A stretch of DNA of 37,002 bases, taken from the IMG/VR virus record IMGVR_UViG_3300028589_000591, positions 1 through 37,002 of that record, one strand, 5' to 3'. Under the pieces are notes generated by a model. The model ran no database searches, was not told the origin of the DNA, and saw only the letters and a program-made list of their open reading frames with translations. Shown here piece by piece: positions 1 through 6,931 of this stretch; the stretch's first letter is position 1, and the number at the start of each line of letters is the position of its first letter. The DNA comes from a virus. Position numbers and translations under genes: made by a program.

Positions 1-942
1 ATGGATAAATTACAGACACTTATAACAACTATAAAAGACCACACCTCACCTTTAATAGACAACCTATTCAATCTTTCAACCTGGGAAACAATAAAGTCTT
101 TTTCAAACTCTTCATTCACCACATCATTAGTTGGTGCGTTAGCTGGTGCATTTGCTGGTGCCATGGCTGCACAACGGATAGCTGAGCGTAGCAAACTACG
201 GGATGAGCTCACCAAAGAGATCCGCAACGTAAATGCCGGGATGACAATAGCACTATCGATTGCGAGCTCAGCCATTGGACTGAAGAAACAATACCTACAA
301 CCAATAAAAGAAAAATACGCCACTGACAAAAAAACAATTGAACAGATAATAAAAACCAGAAAAAGCCATCCTGAAAGTTCAGAAACTTATGCATTTTCAG
401 GTGACCTTCGCACGCTATCAACTTCAAAACCACCGATTGATCCGCTGAAAGAAATTGTGTTCACACGACTATCAATAAACAACCGATCGCTAAGTTTAAC
501 ATCTGCCATCGCCGAATCACTTGAACATTTGAACTACTCCATCGCTACCCGAAACGAATTGATCAAGTCATTCAAATCTGGAAATTTCTCTTTTGGCGCG
601 GATATCATCTCTATGTACTTTGGACTTCCTTTCGGTGACGGACACGTAAATCAAGAATTTGGAGACTGCATAGAAGGAATGGCCTCCCACAATGACGAAA
701 TTATTTTCTTTAGCGTTTTACTATGCAAAGACCTGCACCAACATGGATTATATACCGCCACACGATTCGAAAAAAAACTAACATCCACGGCGCCAAACAT
801 TAACGAAGTTTCTTTCGACGAAGCCCGTAGAGAGGGATTAATTCCAGAGAATGAAGAATACCCCACCTGGTTCTCTAGCTTTCAAGAAAAACCGAAAAAA
901 AACGAGAATTTCTGGCGCCGACTATGCAATAAAAATCCTTGA
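1..942 (+). CDS. Hypothetical protein with one membrane segment
   Basis: 313-residue protein of unknown function; I do not recognise the family. A small-residue-rich hydrophobic stretch at about residues 40-57 (LVGALAGAFAGAMAAQ) could be one membrane span. It is followed by a charged, probably helical region and a larger soluble C-terminal part. The ATG is base 1 of the window, so no upstream ribosome site can be seen and the true start may be earlier. The gene is AT-rich compared with the phage core and lies outside the dusA-bounded prophage. It faces the membrane-protein gene at 1077-2024 across a short AT-rich gap. Probably accessory DNA. Confidence 0.6.
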   Translation: MDKLQTLITTIKDHTSPLIDNLFNLSTWETIKSFSNSSFTTSLVGALAGAFAGAMAAQRIAERSKLRDELTKEIRNVNAGMTIALSIASSAIGLKKQYLQPIKEKYATDKKTIEQIIKTRKSHPESSETYAFSGDLRTLSTSKPPIDPLKEIVFTRLSINNRSLSLTSAIAESLEHLNYSIATRNELIKSFKSGNFSFGADIISMYFGLPFGDGHVNQEFGDCIEGMASHNDEIIFFSVLLCKDLHQHGLYTATRFEKKLTSTAPNINEVSFDEARREGLIPENEEYPTWFSSFQEKPKKNENFWRRLCNKNP

Positions 943-1076
943 TCAAAAAAACCAAAGGGGACGAAATTATTTTTCGCGAGAAGTTTCCTACTGAAACTAA
1001 CACTGTATAAAAACAAAGTTAACGAATTATCTAGCCCCCCCCTTTTCTCTTTATATAAATCCGCTAACTTATTTAT

Positions 1077-2024
1077 CTAAAACCTAAAAACCACTCCGAC
1101 AATGCTAACCAACAAGTAAATAACAACAATAACCAACCCAGACAAAACAGAAAGAACCAATAAAGGCTGCTCCTCTATTCTCACCCACTCCCACAACACC
1201 GGCTTGAATCGATCAATGCGCACGCACACATATGCAATGCTGTATGCCGCAATGTACCCCCACAACCATATCGAAGTAAGAAGACTTGTAAAAAAGAATA
1301 CACCTTCAGGAAATGCGTAAACCACCTCGGTAGATAAAGGTACGTCTGTTGTGAAACGCCCCTGCCCATCCGCTTTAAAGTTAGACATATCAAAGTCTTC
1401 TACAACCCTTAGTAACGTGGTCAGATTATTAGGATCTAACCACACACCCAGAGACGTCACTGGAGAAGCTGCGCCATGGTGCAATAAAATAAATTTAGCA
1501 ACCGTCAGCCCTACGTAATACAATACTACAGAACCAACAACATCAAAAATTAGCGCCCAACCAAATGTTTTCTTCCCATCAGACAAAGTGACTCGATATA
1601 TCTTCCGAGTAAGGCTTATCGATAAAAACTCAACGATCAAGATGGTGCAGTAGATAGCTAAAGCAGGCCACCTCAAACTGCTTAACTCAACAATATTCAG
1701 CATCCACTCTCGAAATAAAGAATATTTAAAACTGAACACCAAGATAAATATCCCAGCCCAAACATTTGTTAGTAAAAAACTAACCCAAAGCGCCCTCCAT
1801 GAAAAAATCCTGCTCCCAAAAACCGCATTATTCATATGCAACCATAATGCAATAATTTTTCTCGCCCCAACACGAAAACTTACCTCCATAACCCCAACCA
1901 CTACGCGCTGCAACTTCTCTTTTCTAATAATTTTTTCGAAGGTTTCACACAACTTACACCATGCTAAAAACGCACCGATTGCACACCCAATAGCCAAAAG
2001 AAAACTCTGAATAGCATCAACCAC
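1077..2024 (-). CDS. Multi-pass membrane protein of unknown function
   Basis: 315 residues with roughly six or seven hydrophobic segments: near the N-terminus, in the middle (WVSFLLTNVWAGIFILVFSF, then WPALAIYCTILIVEFL), around VVGSVVLYYVGLTVAKFILL, and two near the C-terminus ending in LVIVVIYLLVSIVGVVF. The start is GTG at 2024, supported by a GGAG about eight bases upstream on the minus strand. No catalytic motif is recognised. It is AT-rich, convergent with the gene at 1-942, and outside the prophage. It could be an island-encoded membrane protein; no function is assigned. Confidence 0.65.
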   Translation of the reverse strand: MVDAIQSFLLAIGCAIGAFLAWCKLCETFEKIIRKEKLQRVVVGVMEVSFRVGARKIIALWLHMNNAVFGSRIFSWRALWVSFLLTNVWAGIFILVFSFKYSLFREWMLNIVELSSLRWPALAIYCTILIVEFLSISLTRKIYRVTLSDGKKTFGWALIFDVVGSVVLYYVGLTVAKFILLHHGAASPVTSLGVWLDPNNLTTLLRVVEDFDMSNFKADGQGRFTTDVPLSTEVVYAFPEGVFFFTSLLTSIWLWGYIAAYSIAYVCVRIDRFKPVLWEWVRIEEQPLLVLSVLSGLVIVVIYLLVSIVGVVFRF

Positions 2025-2180
2025 TGATTACTCTCCGCTCACTCAAGAATATTTTTGAAAATCATGCCGCTATCATTTGGCCATACCCCAGTAAGCGTAG
2101 CAACTTTTCTCAAGGACCGTGGAAAGGGGACTGATTTATTCAAGACACCTATCTACACGCTTTCTCCTTCGCCCATAAAC

Positions 2181-2204
2181 CTCTGAAGATCTCCAACTTC
2201 AGAG
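2181..2204. repeat. Perfect 8-bp inverted repeat
   Basis: CTCTGAAG at 2181-2188 pairs perfectly with CTTCAGAG at 2197-2204 across an 8-base loop. It lies in the gap upstream of the dusA fragment. No T-run follows on either strand, so it is not a classical terminator. An operator or small RNA hairpin is possible. Confidence 0.4.
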
Positions 2205-2276
2205 CCTCGCCCATGCCCCTCCCCACCATTCCTGATAAACTCCCTCGCCTTCGCCCCTGTGATTCAGATCTTCCCA

Positions 2277-2366
2277 ATGTCTCTAAATCCCGCCCCACTC
2301 TCCCGCCGCTTCTCCGTCGCCCCGATGATGGATCGAACTGACCTTTCTTTTACCTCCCGCAAATAA
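2277..2366 (+). pseudogene. dusA: Displaced 5' fragment of dusA
   Basis: An ATG at 2277 opens a 29-codon frame reading [19 protein letters not shown] and then RTD before running into unrelated sequence and stopping at 2366. The [12 protein letters not shown] segment matches the DusA N-terminus carried by the intact gene at 36595 ([15 protein letters not shown]). This is the start of dusA cut from its body by integration. The tryptophan after MMD is replaced by arginine, which marks the change to phage DNA. Alternatively, this copy is a replacement 5' end supplied by a second dusA-targeting element to the left. Confidence 0.85.
2310..2342 (+). other. attL core region
   Basis: Aligned without gaps to 36652-36684, 26 of 33 bases match. 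The longest identical blocks are TTCTCCGT (2310-2317) and ATGATGGA (2325-2332). Strand exchange most likely occurred in one of these 8-bp blocks. Most mismatches are at third codon positions of dusA, so the phage att sequence itself encodes DusA residues. Confidence 0.75.
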
Positions 2367-2393
2367 AGGCCCAAACGCCTCGCCACCAACCCA

Positions 2394-2412
2394 CGTACCA
2401 GTTGCGTACCAG
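2394..2412. repeat. Putative integrase arm-type sites, left
   Basis: CGTACCAG occurs twice in direct orientation, at 2394-2401 and 2405-2412, 11 bp apart. The 10-mer GTACCAGTTG (2395-2404) recurs inverted at 36496-36505 on the other side of the prophage. Distance from the core (about 70-100 bp) and sharing by both ends fit arm-type binding sites of a tyrosine integrase. Assignment is by inference. Confidence 0.5.
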
Positions 2413-2602
2413 CTCTGTTCTTCCCCCTCCTTGTCCCATCCTCTCTGCCGACCGCGTTAGCAAATTTTAAGCAGCGGTTCTCGGCTCCAATCCTGGCACT
2501 ATCTACCGTCGGCTCAGGCGTGTTTCGTGAGAGTTAGAAATGCGCGCATGAAAGGCCAGCGAATCGCCCCGTCTGTGCCTCACTCCGTTTTCAGGTTGAC
2601 CC

Positions 2603-2896
2603 CTGGGAAAAAGGTAATTTTGGTAATTTTCTTTTTTAGATCCATAAAAACCCAATAAATTCAGTAGGTTAGATAGGTTTACCAAAGGTAATAATAGGGT
2701 AATAGGGAGGTTAGAAAATTACCCTTGGTCGTAGTAATTTCACCTACCTACGAACCCCTTTAAAATCAGGCACTTGGTGAAATATTACCTCCGGCCTTAC
2801 CAAATATTACCTTCAAAGGTAATACTTCAAAGCCACGGTCTATAAGGGCTGCAGCCAATTTTTTGCACCGGCTTACCAAAATTACCTTTTTCCCAG
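2603..2896. repeat. 24-bp inverted repeats enclosing GGTAAT array
   Basis: The 24 bases at 2603-2626 (starting CTGGGAAAAAGG) are the exact reverse complement of 2873-2896. Within the block GGTAAT occurs at 2613, 2622, 2687, 2698 and 2818, and its complement ATTACC at 2718, 2784, 2806 and 2881: nine hexamers in under 300 bp. Several are spaced 11 or 22 bp apart. Two form a tight dyad, ATTACCTT (2806-2813) and AAGGTAAT (2816-2823), with a CA spacer. The block is AT-rich and has no gene. Possible roles are a replication origin with iterons, a multi-site operator, or a small non-autonomous element with terminal repeats. I see no clear target duplication outside the repeats. Confidence 0.75.
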
Positions 2897-2964
2897 CCTC
2901 GAACTGAAATTGGCCAACACAGGTGTCCTGCTATGCTTCCTGCTTTCCAAATGGAGTCGAAAGC

Positions 2965-3180
2965 ATGGCCAGCGAATATTCCCTCACCGTCGTCCTCGAA
3001 AAAATGTACGAAAATCAGCTCGGCCTCGAAGCTGCGTTGATGGAGCTGGTGCTGTTAGTCGAGCAGCAGGGACACGAGAGCGTTGGGGAGAATGCCCGCG
3101 TAGCACTTGGTCGAATTGGGGAGAATGCGGGTTTTATCAACCAGGGCTTGGCACGGTTGAGAAATCTGGAAAAAGACTAG
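2965..3180 (+). CDS. Small conserved-type phage protein, unknown function
   Basis: 71 residues, beginning MASEYSLTVVLEKMYENQ, largely helical, with a repeated GENA motif (HESVGENARVALGRIGENAG). ATG 2965 is chosen over an in-frame ATG at 2923 because GGAG (2953-2956) sits eight bases upstream. I do not know a function; its look is that of small helical proteins carried by Pseudomonas mobile elements. It lies just inside the GGTAAT block and 190 bp before the restriction-modification gene. A long upstream extension of that gene's frame overlaps it but is unlikely to be translated. Confidence 0.65.
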   Translation: MASEYSLTVVLEKMYENQLGLEAALMELVLLVEQQGHESVGENARVALGRIGENAGFINQGLARLRNLEKD

Positions 3181-3198
3181 CTTGTGACAGGCGTCTCA

Positions 3199-3294
3199 AT
3201 GGCTACTCACGACCCGAAGCGGACATTCGACCCGAAGCCAGACACCGACATAAGCAGGTGCTCGGCCCTGCCATACGAGCAAATCAAGCTTTAG
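3199..3294 (+). CDS. Possible 31-aa ORF or truncated gene start
   Basis: ATG at 3199 opens MATHDPKRTFDPKPDTD and stops at 3294. It contains a short direct repeat CGACCCGAAGC. The composition looks coding-like, and it ends just before the AT-rich restriction-modification gene, so it may be the stump of a gene whose 3' part was replaced by the cargo. No family is recognised and there is no strong ribosome site. Confidence 0.25.
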   Translation: MATHDPKRTFDPKPDTDISRCSALPYEQIKL

Positions 3295-3337
3295 AAATGC
3301 CGTGGGCTCGGACGAACTCACACGCCCTAACCATGAT

Positions 3338-3355
3338 AAAATCATGCATGATTTT
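3338..3355. promoter_or_regulatory. 18-bp perfect palindrome at RM gene start
   Basis: AAAATCATG followed by its exact reverse complement CATGATTTT, centred between 3346 and 3347. It lies 13 bp upstream of the preferred start at 3369 and spans the alternative ATG at 3348. Restriction-modification genes are often autoregulated through such sites, so an operator is the natural guess. It could also act as an RNA hairpin over the start region. Confidence 0.5.
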
Positions 3356-3368
3356 TGAGCTGGCGAGC

Positions 3369-5855
3369 ATGCAATTGAGTATTTTGAACGAAGTTGAAAG
3401 TTATCGATCCGAAGCAAACTCTAAACTTAACCAAAAAACTAAACCTTCCTTAGGGCAGTTTTTTACGCCTAAACCTATTGCGCTTTACATGGCCAGTTTG
3501 TTTGAAAACATAAAAGACACTATTAAACTACTTGATCCCGGTGCAGGACCTGGCTCATTAACGGCCGCATTCACTGACGAAGTAGTTAGTAGGAACTGCG
3601 TTACTAGCTTGTCCATCGACGCCTTTGAAATAGACCCCATATTACACCCATTCTTAGATAGAACTCTACAAGCTTGCAAGAAAGTATTGGCTACTAGATC
3701 AGTACCCGCCAATACTTCACTGCAAGGTCTAGACTACATAAACAGCTCTCTACTAAATAGCTTCATGCAAGTAGAGCAAAAGTACACCCATGTATTAATG
3801 AATCCACCGTACAAAAAAATCTCTGCCACAAGCAATCATAGACAGCTGCTTCGCAGCGCAGGGATTGAGTCAGTGAACCTGTATTCGGGATTCGTTTCTC
3901 TGGCCTTGAAGCAACTTCTTCCAGGCGGAGAACTCATTGCTATTATTCCACGATCCTTTTGTAATGGCCCGTACTATCAAGCTTTTCGCGAACTAATAAT
4001 CGAAACCAGCGCCATTAACCATATTCATATTTTTGATAGCCGAAACATGGCTTTTTCTGATGATGAAGTACTTCAAGAAAACATCATCATTCACTTAACA
4101 AAAGGCAAAAGCCAAGGTACCGTAACTATTACCTCAAGCCCATCATCTGACTTCCATCTAGATGAAGAATCCGGCACTATTACAGCTTCCGACATGACAG
4201 TTCGACGTGTCGATTTCAGCAGCATAGTTTACCCTAACGATAAAGAAAAATTCTTCCATATTGCAGCGAACGACAGAGACCTAGCGGTCATCAAAAAACT
4301 GGAAGTTTTTTCTTCAAAACTACAGGATTTGAATGTCAGCGTTTCGACTGGTCCAGTGGTAAGTTTTCGCGCCAAAGAATTCCTGAAGGACAGCAAGGAT
4401 AATAATTCTGTACCATTACTTGGGCCAAGTCATCTGGGGTTACGCGTTAACTGGCCTAAGACAGGAAAAAAACCAAATGCGATAGATATAACGCCCGCTA
4501 CAAAAAAATCACTCTGGGCTAATAGTGGCTCATTTGTATTTGTGCGACGCTTCAGTTCGAAGGAAGAAAAGCGTCGAATTGTCGCGACCTTATATGAAGG
4601 AGAGCTACCGGGTGAACTCATTGGGTTAGATAATGGCCTAAATGTGTTCCACACCGGAAAAATAGGTTTTGACCCTATGATTGCTCGTGGGTTATTTATC
4701 TATTTGAATAGCACTTTACTCGACAAATATTACAGAAACTTCGGCGGCCACACGCAGGTTAATGCGACAGACCTAAAAAACCTGAATTATCCTTCAAAGG
4801 ATTCTCTGCTCCGGTTGGGCGCCTGCGTTGAAGATCGCATTCCGACGCAAATGGAAATAGATAATTTCATTGATGAAGAGATTTTTCGAATGACCGGAGA
4901 ACGAAACAGCCCCATGGACGCCCAACAAAAAATTGATGATGCGCTAAAAATATTGATTTTACTTGGGCTTCCGAAAGCTCAGCATAATGAAAGAACAGCC
5001 CTGACTTTATTAGCTCTTTTGAATTTAGCGCCAGATCAATCTTGGAGCGAATTACAGCGCCCACTCATTGGTGTCACACCAATAATGACTTGGGTTAGGG
5101 AAAAATACGGCAAAGAGTATGCACCGAATACAAGGGAGACATTCCGCCGGCAGACACTACACCAGTTTGTTGATGCCGGCTTATGTCTCTATAACCCAGA
5201 CAAGCCCGATCGGCCAGTTAACTCTCCGAGTGCCTGCTATCAAATTGCACTAGAACTATTTCATGTGCTACTGACTTATGGAACTCCTGATTGGGATTCT
5301 GCGTTAGCAAAATGGTTACAGGCATCTCCTACACTCATCTCTCAGTACGCTATGGGTAGAGAAATGGAGCTAATCCCTCTTATTCTAAATGGGAAAACAC
5401 AAATCAAACTAAGCCCCGGCGCACATAGCCAGCTTATCAGTGATATCGTAACCGAGTTTGGACCTAGATTTGCACCTGGTGCGGAGGTTATCTACTTAGG
5501 CGATACTGGCGCGAAAGAAGATTTTTTCGATAAAGAACGTCTAGCCGAACTAGGCGTTGTCGTTGATCGAAAAGGAAAACTTCCAGACGTCGTCTTATAT
5601 TGGCCTGAGCGTGATTGGCTACTACTTATTGAGTCCGTAACCTCCCACGGCCCAGTTGACGGGAAACGCCATAACGAGCTCGCTAAACTATTTTCTTCCG
5701 CTAAAGCTGGGCTTGTATATGTTAGTGCCTTCCCAGATCGAAAAACCATGGTTAAATATTTGTCAGTCCTGGCTTGGGAAACTGAGGTCTGGGTTGCGGA
5801 TGCACCTACCCATATGATCCACTTCAATGGCGACCGGTTCTTGGGGCCTCATTAA
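3369..5855 (+). CDS. Fused PstI/BsuBI-type methylase-endonuclease
   Basis: About 828 residues with both halves of a type II restriction-modification system. The N-terminal ~515 residues are a gamma-class N6-adenine DNA methyltransferase: LGQFFTP, SAM-binding LLDPGAGPGSLT and catalytic NPPY. The C-terminal ~313 residues match BsuBI/PstI endonucleases: helical start IDDALKILILLGLP, then catalytic-core signatures LPDVVLYW and LLLIESVTSHGPV. The two lengths match typical separate M.PstI- and R.PstI-type proteins (about 500 and 325 residues). An in-frame ATG at 4914 (MDAQQKIDD) lies exactly at the junction, with GGAGA at 4896-4900 upstream, so a free endonuclease could also be made. The start is uncertain: 3369 has GAG nine bases upstream; 3348, 3333 and 3297 are in frame. 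The family suggests CTGCAG-like specificity, but target recognition cannot be read from sequence alone. AT-rich cargo. Confidence 0.9.
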   Translation: MQLSILNEVESYRSEANSKLNQKTKPSLGQFFTPKPIALYMASLFENIKDTIKLLDPGAGPGSLTAAFTDEVVSRNCVTSLSIDAFEIDPILHPFLDRTLQACKKVLATRSVPANTSLQGLDYINSSLLNSFMQVEQKYTHVLMNPPYKKISATSNHRQLLRSAGIESVNLYSGFVSLALKQLLPGGELIAIIPRSFCNGPYYQAFRELIIETSAINHIHIFDSRNMAFSDDEVLQENIIIHLTKGKSQGTVTITSSPSSDFHLDEESGTITASDMTVRRVDFSSIVYPNDKEKFFHIAANDRDLAVIKKLEVFSSKLQDLNVSVSTGPVVSFRAKEFLKDSKDNNSVPLLGPSHLGLRVNWPKTGKKPNAIDITPATKKSLWANSGSFVFVRRFSSKEEKRRIVATLYEGELPGELIGLDNGLNVFHTGKIGFDPMIARGLFIYLNSTLLDKYYRNFGGHTQVNATDLKNLNYPSKDSLLRLGACVEDRIPTQMEIDNFIDEEIFRMTGERNSPMDAQQKIDDALKILILLGLPKAQHNERTALTLLALLNLAPDQSWSELQRPLIGVTPIMTWVREKYGKEYAPNTRETFRRQTLHQFVDAGLCLYNPDKPDRPVNSPSACYQIALELFHVLLTYGTPDWDSALAKWLQASPTLISQYAMGREMELIPLILNGKTQIKLSPGAHSQLISDIVTEFGPRFAPGAEVIYLGDTGAKEDFFDKERLAELGVVVDRKGKLPDVVLYWPERDWLLLIESVTSHGPVDGKRHNELAKLFSSAKAGLVYVSAFPDRKTMVKYLSVLAWETEVWVADAPTHMIHFNGDRFLGPH

Positions 5856-5872
5856 GTAGTAATCCTGCCGGT

Positions 5873-5902
5873 GATCCCAAAATACCATGCGTTTTTGGGA
5901 TC
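5873..5902. terminator. Inverted repeat after RM gene
   Basis: GATCCCAAAA (5873-5882) and TTTTGGGATC (5893-5902) form a perfect 10-bp stem, 17 bases after the RM stop codon. A/T tracts lie within the stem and CTTT follows. Plausible terminator, possibly working in both directions. Confidence 0.55.
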
Positions 5903-5939
5903 CTTTGAAATGCGCCGATGCCCTGAACGGGCGATACCT

Positions 5940-5968
5940 GGGGGCTTTCAGTCCAATTGCCCCCTTTT
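5940..5968 (+). terminator. Rho-independent terminator candidate
   Basis: GGGGGC (5940-5945) pairs with GCCCCC (5959-5964) across a 13-base loop, followed directly by TTTT. This is the second hairpin in a row behind the RM gene and would insulate it from the next cargo unit. Confidence 0.55.
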
Positions 5969-6931
5969 CCTGAATAGCCTCCAGGCCTTCCCCATTAAAG
6001 CTCTAAAGAACTGAAAACTCGGGAAATTTCCGATTTTTAAGGGCTCGCCCCCTGTAAACAGGCGACTTTAGCTATTCGTCAATTACCGTGGCTCGCGGCA
6101 GGTGGTTTGCGAAGCCTCTGCACAAGTTTGCAAAATCTTGCACTTCTTGAAATCGCCACATTTGGCACCGCCCCCGAAGCAGGCCTAGCCAGCCTTTTGA
6201 TTTTCACCCTATCTCCCTTTGCACAAAAGGCGGACGCAGAGTCCGTCGGCGGGAGGGGGATAAGTGCTTTTTTGACAATTTTTTCTTCTTCTGATGATAT
6301 CCGTTGATGAGCCAAATCGAGCTGGCAGCCGAACGCTTAAAACGTATGCCTCGCAAGCAGCTGCCCTCTAGCTCAGTGAACGATAGATTCAGCTATCACC
6401 CGAATAGTGGCAAGGGTTGAGGTCTACATGGTAATCCACTCTCGATCGACTCAAAATTTGAGTCAGTCGGCGGAGCCTCCTAATAGCTGAACGATCTACC
6501 TAGGGACGCGAAATGCGAATACAGCTGCTGTCAGTCCTTACTCAAGGTCATACAAGTGTTTTGGTAGGCAAGGAAAACGAGCCGCGTTGGCGGTGCGGGG
6601 ATAAGTGACTCCAGAAGGCTTTTTGCACTCCTAACCGCACCTTCTAGGTTCCCCATGAGTGAGTAAAGGCGCTTATTTTGAGCTAATCGATGTAAATGGA
6701 TAGAATTGCTGAACCGGTTTCAATAGGGTTGCACCTGACGGGAAAAATGCACTGAATGGCTGATGACTGAGTGGAAAGCGCCTCCAAAACGGCAGCGCGA
6801 AAATGGCACAGACCGAAGCTATCGCCGCACGGTTGCCTTCGTCGTCAGGCTGACCTTAGCTGCGAGAATTACTGCAGATTCTGAAAAAACGTGCTAGAAA
6901 CCATTGATGCAATGATTATGGATCGTCAAAA
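5969..6931. other. Gene-poor stretch between cargo units
   Basis: Nearly 1 kb without a convincing gene. Seen in it: an 11-mer GGGGATAAGTG at 6256-6266 and again at 6597-6607; an inverted repeat GACTCAAA/TTTGAGTC with one base between (6448-6464); and GGTGCGG (6592-6598) able to pair with CCGCACC (6635-6641), overlapping an alternative pairing of AGAAGG (6613-6618) with CCTTCT (6640-6645). A 37-codon plus-strand frame at 6307-6420 (MSQIELAAERLKRMPRK) has plausible composition but no recognised family. Overlapping short frames on both strands at about 6080-6315 look accidental. It may be the decayed remains of earlier cargo or hold regulatory RNA. Confidence 0.5.
6307..6420 (+). CDS. Possible 37-aa ORF in cargo gap
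   Basis: Opens MSQIELAAERLKRMPRK and ends YHPNSGKG before TGA. Amphipathic, basic N-terminal half. No clear ribosome site and no recognised family. Listed only because its composition is more protein-like than the other short frames around it. Confidence 0.2.
   Translation: MSQIELAAERLKRMPRKQLPSSSVNDRFSYHPNSGKG

Larger units (their letters stand above)
2367..2964. other. Non-coding left end of prophage
   Basis: About 600 bases between the dusA fragment and the first phage gene. It holds the arm sites (2394-2412) and the GGTAAT array described separately (2603-2896). Between 2413 and 2602 I see no convincing gene or repeat. A short minus-strand frame overlapping the left inverted repeat looks accidental. 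Confidence 0.6.

Noticed and set aside
2910-3368. Upstream extension of the RM frame
   Set aside because: It covers the 71-aa gene in another frame, is rich in Arg and unlike the M.PstI family; starts at 3348 or 3369 fit better.
6079-6315. Overlapping short frames on both strands
   Set aside because: Mutual shadows, no ribosome site, no recognised domain; neither is convincing.
6365-6420. tRNA-like CTAGCTCAGTG
   Set aside because: Resembles a D-arm, but no acceptor stem, anticodon arm or T-arm can be built around it.
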